A stretch of 52,819 bases of DNA from Phaeobacter porticola. Lineage in GTDB: Bacteria > Pseudomonadota > Alphaproteobacteria > Rhodobacterales > Rhodobacteraceae. The position numbers and the translations under genes are program-made. The DNA lies in contig NZ_CP016369.1 of assembly GCF_001888185.1 (NCBI RefSeq), positions 1 through 52,819 on the forward strand, given 5' to 3'. Shown one piece after another: positions 1 through 8,200 of the stretch (its first letter is position 1; each line of letters opens with the position of its first letter). The notes under the pieces were generated by a model. It was not told the DNA's origin and did not search any database. It was given only the letters and a program-made list of their open reading frames with translations.

Positions 1-1299
1 CTAGCCGTTAAAGGCCTCTGGTTCCAACTCCTGCCAGAAGGCGATAATGGCCGCCGCGTTCAGTGCTGAGCGCCAGCCGTGCTGGCGGAAATGCTCGCGG
101 TCCAGATCGCTGTCCAGACCCGACAGGAACAGCCGCTTGTCGGCATCGCGCTGGGTCGGGTTTCGCCGCGAAACCAATGTTTCGACGATATCCAGATGCC
201 GGGCGCGATCACGGCGGGCTGCGGCGCGCGCGTCAAAGGCGGCGGCCTCTGCTGCGGCGTCGGCGTCGCGGCGCGCCTGCGCCTCACGAATGCGGGCCTC
301 GTCCTCAGCTGAAACCGGCGGCGCGGCTGGCCCGTCCGGCGACAGGCTGTAATCGCCGTCAATCGCAGCGCGCAAATAGCCCAGCGGTGATTTCACCGCC
401 CCCTGCCCCGCCACATAGTCCAGCTTCTGCTGCACATAGTCGGCCCCGTGTTCGGTGATCCATTGTCGAGCCAGCCGGTCAGAGACCCCCTGCCCGCGCA
501 GTGCCTTATAGACCGGTTGCTGGCGCAGCCCATCGCTGTCGTCGATCTGGAACATCGCCATCTGGGGGTTTTCGCGGATCAAAAAGCGGATCTCGCTGAC
601 CGCACGGCCCTTCTTGCGGGTCTGCGGTTCGATGATGATGTCGGAGGATTTATTGACCTCGGCCACCGCCGGTTTGATGATCTTGGCATTGAGATGTTTG
701 AAACTCTCGTAATATGCGGAGCCATCCACCCCCATCAGCTTGCGAAAGATGTCCAGCCCCCACCAGCCGGTGGAGCCAGTGCGCACAAACCGGTAGCAAT
801 TCTCATAGAGCGCCAGCCCGTGGCCGGAACTGAAGTTGCGCTGAATCTTGACGTTGATCAGGGCAAAGATTTTCGGGTCATGCAGTTTCTTGGCCAGCTC
901 CGGCGAATAGGCGTATTCGCAAACACCGTTCTTCAGCTTGGCAAAGCTGAGCAGCGAGGAGACGCCCCATTCCTGATGGCCCTGCTCATCCAGCATATCC
1001 CATTCCGCGACCGTCTCCGCCAGTGCCCGCAAGCTGGCCCGCAGGCTGTCGATATCGTTGGAATTATATCCCACCATCATCGCCAGGGTGCGTGCGTCGA
1101 TGGTATGGCTGCGCGCGGAGGTCAGCGTGTCATAGGCGTTGAGCAGCAGCACATTTGACAGCTTGCGCTGCAGCAGCGTCAGCTTGCCACTGATATGGAT
1201 TGCAGCCACGTTTTTCTTCACCGTTTCGCGGGTCAACGCGCCGGTCAGCCGCTCTTCGTCGAAGCTGGGTTCTGCCATGGAATCACTGCCTGTCATCAT
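1..1299 (-). CDS. Plasmid replication initiator, Rep_3 (RepB-like) family
   Basis: This protein should bind the iterons at 1700-1809 and open the adjacent AT-rich DNA to start replication. The N-terminal two thirds (about residues 30-250) look like the paired winged-helix Rep_3 fold, with segments such as KLTLLQRKLSNVLLLNAYD, a conserved ALRALAETVAEW stretch and FRKLMGV. The C-terminal third is Ala/Arg-rich and probably helical. I chose the ATG at 1299, giving 432 residues, because AAGAGAG precedes it at a normal distance. An ATG at 1317 and a TTG at 1347 are also in frame, but the TTG lies inside the putative operator. The stop codon is the first three bases of the window, so the gene looks complete. 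A parS-like palindrome lies in its 3' part. The family call is firm; the exact compatibility subgroup is not assigned. Confidence 0.85.
   Translation of the reverse strand: MMTGSDSMAEPSFDEERLTGALTRETVKKNVAAIHISGKLTLLQRKLSNVLLLNAYDTLTSARSHTIDARTLAMMVGYNSNDIDSLRASLRALAETVAEWDMLDEQGHQEWGVSSLLSFAKLKNGVCEYAYSPELAKKLHDPKIFALINVKIQRNFSSGHGLALYENCYRFVRTGSTGWWGLDIFRKLMGVDGSAYYESFKHLNAKIIKPAVAEVNKSSDIIIEPQTRKKGRAVSEIRFLIRENPQMAMFQIDDSDGLRQQPVYKALRGQGVSDRLARQWITEHGADYVQQKLDYVAGQGAVKSPLGYLRAAIDGDYSLSPDGPAAPPVSAEDEARIREAQARRDADAAAEAAAFDARAAARRDRARHLDIVETLVSRRNPTQRDADKRLFLSGLDSDLDREHFRQHGWRSALNAAAIIAFWQELEPEAFNG
170..184. promoter_or_regulatory. parS-like palindrome, variant copy, inside rep
   Basis: GTTTCGCCGCGAAAC: the same 6-bp arms as the three identical sites at 1914, 2768 and 3520, with one changed base in the 3-bp centre. 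It lies within the 3' coding region of the initiator gene. It is probably a ParB-binding or incompatibility site; binding is inferred from symmetry and placement only. Confidence 0.5.
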
Positions 1300-1327
1300 C
1301 GCTCTCTTTTGCGCCATACCCTGCCAC

Positions 1328-1366
1328 AAAAGGAACCCGTGCGACAACCGCGCATGGGTTCCTTTT
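1328..1366. promoter_or_regulatory. Rep promoter operator: inverted iteron-like repeat
   Basis: The arms AAAAGGAACCCGTGCG (1328-1343) and CGCATGGGTTCCTTTT (1351-1366) pair at 15 of 16 positions across a 7-bp spacer. Each arm contains GGGTTCCTTTT, which resembles the GGGTCCCTTT core of the iterons at 1722-1809. It sits just upstream of the rep start. In iteron plasmids such an inverted repeat usually lets Rep dimers repress their own gene; that role is inferred here. Confidence 0.7.
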
Positions 1367-1699
1367 GCTGACAGCCCAGCTCAGCATCAGCGCCACCCTC
1401 GGAGTTGGCCCCTGTGGCGGGTGTCGTCTAAAAGGTACCCGTTCACGGGACGCCCGCTGATTGAGGCGGCCAGCTTGCGAATCGCGGCACTGGCCTAGCA
1501 TCGCATGATTCCGCCGGGTGTTGCGCCGCAGGGGCACAGAGCGCGCGCCCTGTGCGCACCACATATTTTGCCCGATCAGTGTCAAAAATAGCGTATCAGG
1601 CTCTGTATCACGGCCCTATGGCGGTCTATCATGGAGCGTCATCAGAGTGGTTTGCGCGGCAGGACAGGCCCGACCGGCACAGATCGCCATCCTGAGAAT

Positions 1700-1809
1700 C
1701 GGCGCCTTTTGCCCCGCGTTCAGGCCCCTTTAATCCTGCTGATGGGTCCCTTTGATCCTGCATCCGGGTCCCTTTGAACCCGGAACCGGGTCCCCTAACT
1801 TGGGTAAGT
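1700..1809 (+). repeat. Origin iterons, 22-bp period
   Basis: Direct repeats begin at 1722, 1744, 1766 and 1788, exactly 22 bp apart. The core is GGGTCCCTTTGATCC: copies 2 and 3 share GGGTCCCTTTGA, copy 1 reads AGGCCCCTTTAATCC and copy 4 reads GGGTCCCCTAACT. A poorer unit at 1700 keeps GCCTTTTG. The exact spacing, two helical turns, is what a Rep_3 initiator array is expected to show. Confidence 0.8.
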
Positions 1810-1880
1810 AACTGTAATCAGGTGGAAAATACATGCCAAAGACTCTAAAGATTCTAAAAAATATAAACGTTTAGCTGTGA
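1700..1880. other. Probable replication origin (oriV)
   Basis: The iteron array is followed at about 1810-1875 by an AT-rich stretch containing GATTCTAAAAAATATAAAC, in sharp contrast to the GC-rich surroundings. Iterons next to an AT-rich melting zone, lying between a Rep gene and divergent parAB, form a standard iteron origin. I saw no clear DnaA box. The remaining non-coding DNA between 1367 and 1699 holds another sequence resembling an inverted iteron core (AAAAGGTACCC, near 1432) and no gene that I can support. Confidence 0.7.
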
Positions 1881-1913
1881 TCTATTTTTGAGTTTTTGAG
1901 GGAAAACAGGAAC

Positions 1914-1928
1914 GTTTCGCGACGAAAC
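1914..1928. promoter_or_regulatory. parS-like palindrome upstream of parA
   Basis: GTTTCGCGACGAAAC, a 6-bp inverted repeat around CGA, lies about 160 bp upstream of parA. The identical sequence, in one orientation or the other, recurs at 2768-2782 in parA and 3520-3534 in parB. A centromere-like ParB site is the simplest reading; autoregulation of parAB is also possible. Confidence 0.65.
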
Positions 1929-2086
1929 CTCCCTTTGTGCTGATAAGGCACCCGGAAAAATTCGCACTTTGGGTCCATCCCACCTATGCAGCGCAGAAGA
2001 TGTTCCCTATTCTCAGGCATATAAGCGAAAACAGAAAACACGCGCATAGACCCAGCATAAATTATGCACAGAGATCGAGCAGCTTC

Positions 2087-3457
2087 ATGACCTCTCCCAC
2101 CTTGCCCCCGTATTTCAATCTGGACCCGGAACAGGCCGCCGCCAAGCTGCCGGATCCGATCCAGACCACCCGTTTTGCCAAGGCGGCTGCCATGTGCAGC
2201 AAGGGCCGCGAAGATCTGGCCCGGCGTGGCTATGCGCCAGACGGCGAAAAGCGGCTGCGCAAGTTCTCGACCTGGGAGATCACCCGGTACCTGATCCCGG
2301 TGGCACCGCAGCACCTGCGCCGCGTGTTGAAGAACCACCCCGACCTGCCCCAAGGCGAGGGTGAAGGCGGCTCCAAATGGTTCACGCTGGAGGAGGTTCT
2401 GGCGCTGCGACAGCATTTCGCCTCCGAAGGGATCTCAACCAAGGAATACTTGCCCTACCGCCCCAAGGGCGTGCCGGCGAAGGTGACGGCGGTTGCCAAT
2501 TTCAAAGGCGGCGTTGGCAAAACCTCCACCGCTGCGCATCTGGCGATGTCGGCGGCCCTTGATGGTTACAAGGTGCTGGTAATTGATCTGGATTCCCAAG
2601 GCTCAATGACCTCCATCCTTGGCGGCACGGTGGAGGACGAATGGTCCACCGTCTTTCCGCTGATTGCCAAGGACTACGCCAAATCGGTGGTGGCGGAAAA
2701 CGCTGTGCGCGCCGCCGCCGGAGAGCCGGAGCTGCCGCTGGATGAGACATTGAATGAGGCGCTGCGGGTTTCGTCGCGAAACGTCATTCAGAAAACCCAT
2801 TGGTCCAACATTGATCTCATTGGCGCGCAGCTCAATCTTTACTGGGCAGAATTTCAGATCCCGGTCTGGCGGATGGGGCTGCGCAGCTGGCCGCTGTGGG
2901 ATGCGCTGAGCAACTTTTTGGAGCAGGAGGGTATTCTGGACGACTACGATATCGTCTTTCTCGACACGCCCCCGGCGCTTGGCTATCTGACCATCAATGC
3001 GCTGGCGGCAGCAGATATCCTGCTGGTGCCGCTGGGGGCGTCGTTTCTGGAGTTTGACTCGACGGGGCGGTTTTTCGACATGCTTTATTCCACCTTCGCC
3101 TCCATCGAGGAGGGCGAGAATATGGCGCAACGCGCGGCGGGTTTGCCGGAAATTAAATTTGAATGGGATGTAGTAAGGGCGCTGATCACGCGCTTTGACG
3201 CCAGTCAGCAGACGGACATGGCGAATGTGATCCAAGCTTATTTCGGAGATTTCATGAACGCCTACCGTCAGGATGTCACCGCCCTTGTTGGGCAGGCGGG
3301 AGAGCAAGTGAATGGGATCTACGAAGCAGACTATCGCGACTTCAACCGCGATACCTATGTACGCGGTCGCGAAACCTTTGATCGGACCTATGCGGAGTTC
3401 AAAGAGCTGCTTATCGGCAGCTGGTGGCGCGACACCCAGATGGAAGAGGCGGAGTAA
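2087..3457 (+). CDS. parA: Plasmid partition ATPase ParA
   Basis: ParA segregates the replicon by ATP-dependent binding to the nucleoid and interaction with ParB on parS. A deviant Walker A motif, FKGGVGKTSTAAHL, carries its lysine at about residue 145. DLDSQGS follows, and VFLDTPPALG matches the Walker A' and B region. The 110-residue N-terminal extension includes an HTH-like segment (FSTWEITRYLIPVAPQHLRRVL), which places it with large type Ia ParA proteins that also repress their own operon. The ATG at 2087 gives 456 residues, normal for this group. A GTG at 1937 is in frame but lies farther upstream and adds no recognisable domain. parB begins 2 bases after the stop. A parS-like palindrome is embedded at 2768-2782. 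Confidence 0.93.
   Translation: MTSPTLPPYFNLDPEQAAAKLPDPIQTTRFAKAAAMCSKGREDLARRGYAPDGEKRLRKFSTWEITRYLIPVAPQHLRRVLKNHPDLPQGEGEGGSKWFTLEEVLALRQHFASEGISTKEYLPYRPKGVPAKVTAVANFKGGVGKTSTAAHLAMSAALDGYKVLVIDLDSQGSMTSILGGTVEDEWSTVFPLIAKDYAKSVVAENAVRAAAGEPELPLDETLNEALRVSSRNVIQKTHWSNIDLIGAQLNLYWAEFQIPVWRMGLRSWPLWDALSNFLEQEGILDDYDIVFLDTPPALGYLTINALAAADILLVPLGASFLEFDSTGRFFDMLYSTFASIEEGENMAQRAAGLPEIKFEWDVVRALITRFDASQQTDMANVIQAYFGDFMNAYRQDVTALVGQAGEQVNGIYEADYRDFNRDTYVRGRETFDRTYAEFKELLIGSWWRDTQMEEAE
2768..2782. promoter_or_regulatory. parS-like palindrome inside parA
   Basis: GTTTCGTCGCGAAAC is the exact reverse complement of the sites at 1914 and 3520. It lies within the parA coding sequence, and the match across all 15 bases makes chance unlikely. 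Confidence 0.6.
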
Positions 3458-3458
3458 C

Positions 3459-4541
3459 ATGGCAAAACGCAGACGGCTGAGCGCCCCCGACGCATCCGAG
3501 ATCGAAGCCATCGAGGAGGGTTTCGCGACGAAACCTGGCGTCAATCCTTTTGATCCGGCGCCCGGTGGTGTCGCGGCCAGCGCCCCGCCGATTGCTAAAG
3601 TCTCGGCCGAGGCGGCGCAGTTGCACGGCATGGCATCGGTTGCGGACCGGGTGGAAATGGCCCGCGACAAGGCAGACGCCGAACGCTGGCGCGCCGCCGA
3701 GGATGCGGGCGAAACCGTACTGCGCATCCCGCTGGCAGAGATTGACCGCGACTATCTGCGCCGGGACCGGATGCAGATCGACGAGGACGAGCTGGACGAG
3801 CTGACCGCGTCGATCCGCACCCATGGCTTGCGCAGCCCGGTTGAGGTGATCGCGCTGGAGGAGGGCTACGGTCTGGTCTCCGGCTTCCGCCGTCTGGAGG
3901 CCTATGCGCGGCTGAACCGGAGCGAAGACGGCTTTGCCGCTATCCCGGCCTTTCTGCGGCGCGGGGCTGACAGTGCTGGCGCCTATGTGGCGATGATCGA
4001 AGAAAACGAGCTGCGCGCCAATCTGACGCCCTATGAACGCGGGCGTATTGCAGTGCTGGTGGCGGGGCAGGGGGTGTTTGCCTCGGTCGAGGCGGCGGTG
4101 GATGCGCTGTTTGGCGCGGCCTCTAAGGCGAAACGCTCCAAGGTGCGCAGCTTTGCCGCCGTGCATGAGGGGCTGGGCGATCTGCTCCGCTATCCTAATG
4201 CGCTGTCGGAGAAGGCCGGGCTGAAACTGGCGGCGGCGCTGCGGTCGGGCGGGCAGGGGGCCTTGCGCTCCGCTCTGGCCGGGGTGGATCCTGCGGATGA
4301 GCGGGCCGAGTGGCGATTGCTGGAGGCGGTACTGGCAGATGCGGGGCCGACACCTGAGGTCAAACCCCGTGGCGGTCGCCCGCGTCAGGTCACCCGACTG
4401 GCGGCGCGGCGGTTGTCCTCAGGCGGGGATTTGTCGGCAGAAGTCGCGCCGACAGCGATGCGGATTGATCTGAAGGGCCGCAGCCTTGACCCCGATCAGG
4501 TGGAGGCTTTGCTGGGGCTGATCGAAGATCGGCTGGGTTAA
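3459..4541 (+). CDS. parB: Plasmid partition protein ParB
   Basis: The centromere-binding partner of ParA, 360 residues. A ParB/Srx nuclease-like fold begins near residue 85 (ETVLRIPLAEIDRDYLRRD) and includes LTASIRTHGLRSPVEVI, followed by a YGLVSGFRRLEAYARL motif that matches the CTP-binding ENLQR and GERR-type region. An HTH segment follows after MIEENELRANLTPYERGRIAVL. The start at 3459 has GGCGGAG just upstream, and the gene almost touches parA, so the two are co-transcribed. The candidate recognition palindrome occurs inside its own first codons at 3520-3534. The family call is secure; the binding site is inferred. Confidence 0.92.
   Translation: MAKRRRLSAPDASEIEAIEEGFATKPGVNPFDPAPGGVAASAPPIAKVSAEAAQLHGMASVADRVEMARDKADAERWRAAEDAGETVLRIPLAEIDRDYLRRDRMQIDEDELDELTASIRTHGLRSPVEVIALEEGYGLVSGFRRLEAYARLNRSEDGFAAIPAFLRRGADSAGAYVAMIEENELRANLTPYERGRIAVLVAGQGVFASVEAAVDALFGAASKAKRSKVRSFAAVHEGLGDLLRYPNALSEKAGLKLAAALRSGGQGALRSALAGVDPADERAEWRLLEAVLADAGPTPEVKPRGGRPRQVTRLAARRLSSGGDLSAEVAPTAMRIDLKGRSLDPDQVEALLGLIEDRLG
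3520..3534. promoter_or_regulatory. parS-like palindrome inside parB
   Basis: GTTTCGCGACGAAAC, identical to the copy at 1914-1928, about 60 bp into the parB coding sequence. Confidence 0.6.
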
Positions 4542-4833
4542 CGGTTGCGATGATACACGTATAAGCATATTGACCTCTTTGGCCTGTTAAGAACCGGCCA
4601 GGGGATGCCCGCGCCCGATATAGTCGCGGCGGCGCGGATATGAGCCGCAGCCCAACGATGGAATACGGGCAGAGCAGCGGCTTTCCAATCTTTGATTTGT
4701 GAGCGATGCGGAGATGGTCGACGATCCCCGCAATAAAGAAAAATCAGAATCCACGGAACCATCTTCGATCTGGTCGAGTTATCCCACCAGTAACAGCAAA
4801 TACTGTCGCTGACAGCATAAGAGGATGAAAAAA
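4542..4833. other. Intergenic region, no gene recognised
   Basis: The 290 bp between parB and the PRC-barrel gene contain only short frames without a recognisable domain. The last 8 bp before the start, TAAGAGG, form the ribosome-binding site of the next gene. I found no convincing terminator or promoter here. Confidence 0.5.
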
Positions 4834-5682
4834 ATGAAAAATCTGCTTCTCTCTACCGCAATTGCCCTGACTCCTGCGACCGCCGTTCTGGCTGACGGTC
4901 ACGGTGACATGTTCCGTGCCGAGGCGGACCCGATGGCGATCCACGCTTCTGAATTCATTGGCATGCGCGTCTATCGTTCCGAGGACGGTAAGGGCGCGTC
5001 TGAGCATGACGGCGTTCAGAAGGAATGGGACGATATCGGCGAAATCAACGACGTCGTGCTAAATCGCGACGGCACCGTGGACTCCGTTCTGGTTGATATC
5101 GGCGGCTTTCTTGGCATGGGTGAAAATCAGGTTGCCGTGGATATGAAATCGGTGAAATTTGTCGCCGACAGCTCCACCGCCGAAGACCTGAGCGATTTCT
5201 TCCTGGTGATGGAAGCCTCGGCTGATGTGCTGAAAGAGGCCCCGACTTATGACTGGACCCGCCAGGCGGATGCCGCTACCGACGAAATGAAACAGGACGC
5301 AACTGCGGCGGCTGGCGAGATTAAAGATGACGCCGACGCAATGGCCGAGAACACGGAAGAGACTGTCAAAGACGTCTTTGCCCGTGATGGGTTCGCCAAT
5401 GTCGTGGCCACCGATCTGACCAGTGAAGAACTGACCGGTGCGCCGCTGTACGACAGCAACGACGAGTGGATCGGCGAAGTATCGCAGATCAACCTGACCG
5501 ACGACGGCAAGGTAAAGTCGATCGTGGCTGACATCGGTGGCTTTCTGGGGCTGGGTGAAAAGCCAGTTGAGCTGGAGTTGACCAAGATGGACATCATGCG
5601 TGCGGACGACGGCGACGACCTGCGGGCCTATGTGTCGATGAGCAAGGAACAGCTGGAACAGCTGCCCGACTACGAAAAATAA
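4834..5682 (+). CDS. Secreted protein with two PRC-barrel domains
   Basis: A 282-residue protein of unknown precise role, probably periplasmic. It begins with a typical signal peptide (MKNLLLSTAIALTPATAVLA, cleavage near ADG). Two related PRC-barrel domains follow: about residues 35-115 (EWDDIGEINDVVLNRDGTVD, then VDIGGFLGMGE) and about 185-265 (DEWIGEVSQINLTDDGKVKS, then ADIGGFLGLGE). The spacer between them is an Asp/Ala-rich helical segment. I chose the ATG at 4834 over the one at 4825 because AAGAGG lies directly against the earlier codon but 9 bases before the later one. PRC-barrel proteins of this type are frequent in Rhodobacterales, but their ligand is not known. A hairpin terminator candidate follows. 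Confidence 0.85.
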   Translation: MKNLLLSTAIALTPATAVLADGHGDMFRAEADPMAIHASEFIGMRVYRSEDGKGASEHDGVQKEWDDIGEINDVVLNRDGTVDSVLVDIGGFLGMGENQVAVDMKSVKFVADSSTAEDLSDFFLVMEASADVLKEAPTYDWTRQADAATDEMKQDATAAAGEIKDDADAMAENTEETVKDVFARDGFANVVATDLTSEELTGAPLYDSNDEWIGEVSQINLTDDGKVKSIVADIGGFLGLGEKPVELELTKMDIMRADDGDDLRAYVSMSKEQLEQLPDYEK

Positions 5683-5717
5683 TCTGCCAATCACTTTTGA
5701 TAGCTGATTTTACAACA

Positions 5718-5757
5718 GGGACGTGGAGCACAGCTCCGCGTCCCGCGTCGGTTTTTA
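5718..5757 (+). terminator. Probable rho-independent terminator of the PRC-barrel gene
   Basis: GGGACGTGGAGC (5718-5729) pairs with GCTCCGCGTCCC (5733-5744), including one G-T wobble, over a 3-base loop. A run of five T starts 8 bases after the stem. The gap before the T run makes it weaker than a classical terminator. Confidence 0.6.
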
Positions 5758-5850
5758 CGCAGCTTAATGTGTAAAATTGAAACGATCCCGAAGTCTTAAC
5801 CTTCGCTTTAGCCTTTTGCCGCCTAATGGTCTGCAAAGGAAAACACGGGC

Positions 5851-7872
5851 GTGGGTAACGAATTGCAGGCTCTCTACAGATTGATGATCAGGCATCTGTT
5901 TGCTTTGATCTTACTGGGTGCAGGTTCCCTTGTTGCGACGGGGGCGGGCGCGGACCCCATCCGCATGACCTACGAAGAGTTCCATCCCTATTCCTTTACC
6001 GATGCAGAAGGGCAGCCGCAGGGCGTTTCGATTGATCTGATGCGCCATATTGCCAGTGTAGCAGGGCGCGAAGTTCAGTTTCACGCGAACCAAAATCCAG
6101 CCGGGATGCTGAGCGAGCTGCGCAGCGGAGCTGCGGATGTGACCTCTCTCCTGGCATTGACGCCGAAGCGGCTGACCGCTGGTTTGGGGACGCGCGAATT
6201 AGGCGCGTTTGAGTTGCGGGCCTTCGTGCGCCGAGATGGGCCCATCACCACGCTTGGTGACTTGACCGGCACCACTGTAGGTGTGGTCAAAGGCAGCTTC
6301 GCAATAACCGGTGCGCGGTTGGTTCCGTTTTCCAAAGTTGTCGAATTCGACACCACGGATGATCTGATCCTGCCGCTGCTGACCGGAGAGATCGACGCTG
6401 TTGTCTCGTCACAAAACAGTTTTCTCAGACGGCTGCGCATGGCCCATGTCGAAGATAGTATTGTGTCGCTGCTGCCATCACTTGTTATCAGCCCGTATGG
6501 GTTTGTTGTGGCCCCGGATCAGGAGTCGCTTAGGACGGCATTGAACGCTGCAATCGACAGCAGTGTGACCGCCAACTTGTTGGCTACGGTCGAGAAGAAA
6601 TGGTTTGGCCGTTCTCGCACCCTTTGGGACAATAAACTGGTGCGCTGGGGCCTGTTGCTTTCCACCGCGATGTTGGCGGCGATCCTGACCCTGGGCTACT
6701 GGTTTTTCCACTATCGCCAACAATCCGCACAATTGCTGCGGGACCGGGCCGGTGATCAGCTGCTGATCCGTGCTTTGGATGAGGTGGCCGCCGCAATTGT
6801 CATCTATGACACTGAACTAAAGGCGGTACATTGGAACCACGGGTTTGAGCTGATCTTTCCCAGCGTGGTGCCTGCGCTGAAAAAAGGCGCGACAATGCGC
6901 CAGATGATCGTTCAATCCTATGTTGATGGCACCATCGAAAATGATCTGAGCGATATTCAGATTGTTGATATGGTCGACCAGTTTGTCGAAGACTTGCGTC
7001 GCGGCAAGTCAGAGCTGCGGATTGTGAGAACGAGGGACGGCCGGGTGTTTCAGGCACGGGACGTCAAACTGGGATCCCGGCATTATGCCTCGTTGCGGGT
7101 GGATATAACACAGTTGCAGCAACAGCAGGACATCATCACCGAACAGGCGGTGTCGCTGGAGGCTGCGAATGAAGAGTTGCGCACCTTCTCCTCGATTGCG
7201 GCACATGACCTAAAGGCACCGCTGTTCAGTCTGCTCAACCTGATTGATTTTATGGCCGAGGATATGCAGGAGGCCGGGATCACGCTGCCGCAGGACATTC
7301 AGGTCAATTGGCAGGAAATTGAATCGCTGTCGCAGCGCATGATGCGGTTGGTGCAGGATTTGCTGGTCTATGCCACTACCCAAAGCGAATGCCACCAGTC
7401 AGAGGTGATACAGCCGTCGCATCGCCTGCGAGAGGTGTTGGATCTGGTAGGCCCACGCGAGGGGTTTGATGTGACCATTGCGGCAGATATGCCAGATCTT
7501 CGGGTCAATCCCATCGCTTTTGACATGGTGATGCGCAATCTGATTGCCAATGCGCTACAGCACCACGATCAGGAGCGCGGATATGTTGTGCTGGAGGCGA
7601 CAACCAGCGGCGATGCCGTGACGATCTCTGTGCGCGACGATGGGCCGGGCATTCCTGAGCAACACTGGGACGAGATATTTGCGCCGTTTCATCGGCTTTC
7701 GACATCGACAGAGGGCAGCGGATTGGGGCTGGCGTTCATTAAGAAAACGGTCGAGAGCTGGGGTGGGACTGTACAGGTGAAGGCGGCCGAGCCACGCGGT
7801 GCGGTGTTTGAGGTGAGTTTTCCCAGATCCACCACCGCTGAGACGGCTCTGCAACAAGTGGTCGCGGTCTGA
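5851..7872 (+). CDS. Membrane sensor histidine kinase with periplasmic SBP-3 domain and PAS domain
   Basis: A 673-residue hybrid sensor. A signal-anchor segment is followed by a solute-binding family 3 domain (about residues 35-255, from DPIRMTYEEFHPYSF to KKWFG), a transmembrane helix (about 268-288), a PAS-like domain (about 305-410, including IVIYDTELKAVHWNHGFEL), a short coiled coil rich in Gln, and a HisKA domain whose phospho-acceptor is His452 in AAHDLKAPLFS. The ATPase domain shows an N box (NLIANALQHH) and DDGPGIPE with GSGLGLAFIKK. The GTG start at 5851 has AAAGGA 10 bases upstream; an ATG at 5884 also fits the signal peptide. It should sense a small amino-acid-like ligand in the periplasm. 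No response regulator lies beside it, so it is an orphan kinase here. Confidence 0.9.
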   Translation: MGNELQALYRLMIRHLFALILLGAGSLVATGAGADPIRMTYEEFHPYSFTDAEGQPQGVSIDLMRHIASVAGREVQFHANQNPAGMLSELRSGAADVTSLLALTPKRLTAGLGTRELGAFELRAFVRRDGPITTLGDLTGTTVGVVKGSFAITGARLVPFSKVVEFDTTDDLILPLLTGEIDAVVSSQNSFLRRLRMAHVEDSIVSLLPSLVISPYGFVVAPDQESLRTALNAAIDSSVTANLLATVEKKWFGRSRTLWDNKLVRWGLLLSTAMLAAILTLGYWFFHYRQQSAQLLRDRAGDQLLIRALDEVAAAIVIYDTELKAVHWNHGFELIFPSVVPALKKGATMRQMIVQSYVDGTIENDLSDIQIVDMVDQFVEDLRRGKSELRIVRTRDGRVFQARDVKLGSRHYASLRVDITQLQQQQDIITEQAVSLEAANEELRTFSSIAAHDLKAPLFSLLNLIDFMAEDMQEAGITLPQDIQVNWQEIESLSQRMMRLVQDLLVYATTQSECHQSEVIQPSHRLREVLDLVGPREGFDVTIAADMPDLRVNPIAFDMVMRNLIANALQHHDQERGYVVLEATTSGDAVTISVRDDGPGIPEQHWDEIFAPFHRLSTSTEGSGLGLAFIKKTVESWGGTVQVKAAEPRGAVFEVSFPRSTTAETALQQVVAV

Positions 7873-7880
7873 GGCGTATT

Positions 7881-8200
7881 TTAGGTCGCGGCTGATTTGT
7901 TGTCCTGCATGTGCTGCGACAATTGATTGGGCTTGGCAACCAATCTTTGCAGCGTTTCTATGTCCAACCCGGTCGAGGCAATTACGCATTCGGTGATTGG
8001 CCCGGTCGTCTTGCGTAGGGGCGGATCCGGCTTCGGTCAGGTGAATATGCACCTGCCGTTCATCCGTGCTGCTGCGCTGGCGGGTGACCAGGCCCATCGC
8101 CTCAAGCCGTTTTAACAACGGCGTCAGGGTGCTGGTTTTCAACGACAATTGCCGAGCCAATGCGCCGACACCCTGCGCGTCCTGCTGCCAAAGCAAGGTT
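7881..8200 (-). pseudogene. MarR-family regulator remnant, truncated and frameshifted
   Basis: The minus strand encodes a MarR/OhrR-type winged helix: GVGALARQLSLKTSTLTPLL, then KRLEAMGLVTR and VHIHLTEAG. The normal continuation, with ITECVIASTGLDIETLQRLV and a stop at 7881-7883, lies in another frame. One extra C in the C4 run (GGGG at 8018-8021 on the plus strand) explains the shift. The N-terminal third is missing because the IS remnant at 8201-8380 abuts the coding sequence. Two independent lesions mean the regulator is very probably dead. The convergent histidine kinase gene ends 8 bases away. Confidence 0.8.

Noticed and set aside
1518-1733. Plus-strand frame in the origin region
   Set aside because: It runs into the iterons, lacks a ribosome-binding site and has no protein-like features.
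4538-4762. Small minus-strand frame downstream of parB
   Set aside because: No ribosome-binding site, low-complexity composition and overlap with the parB end; no support for a gene.
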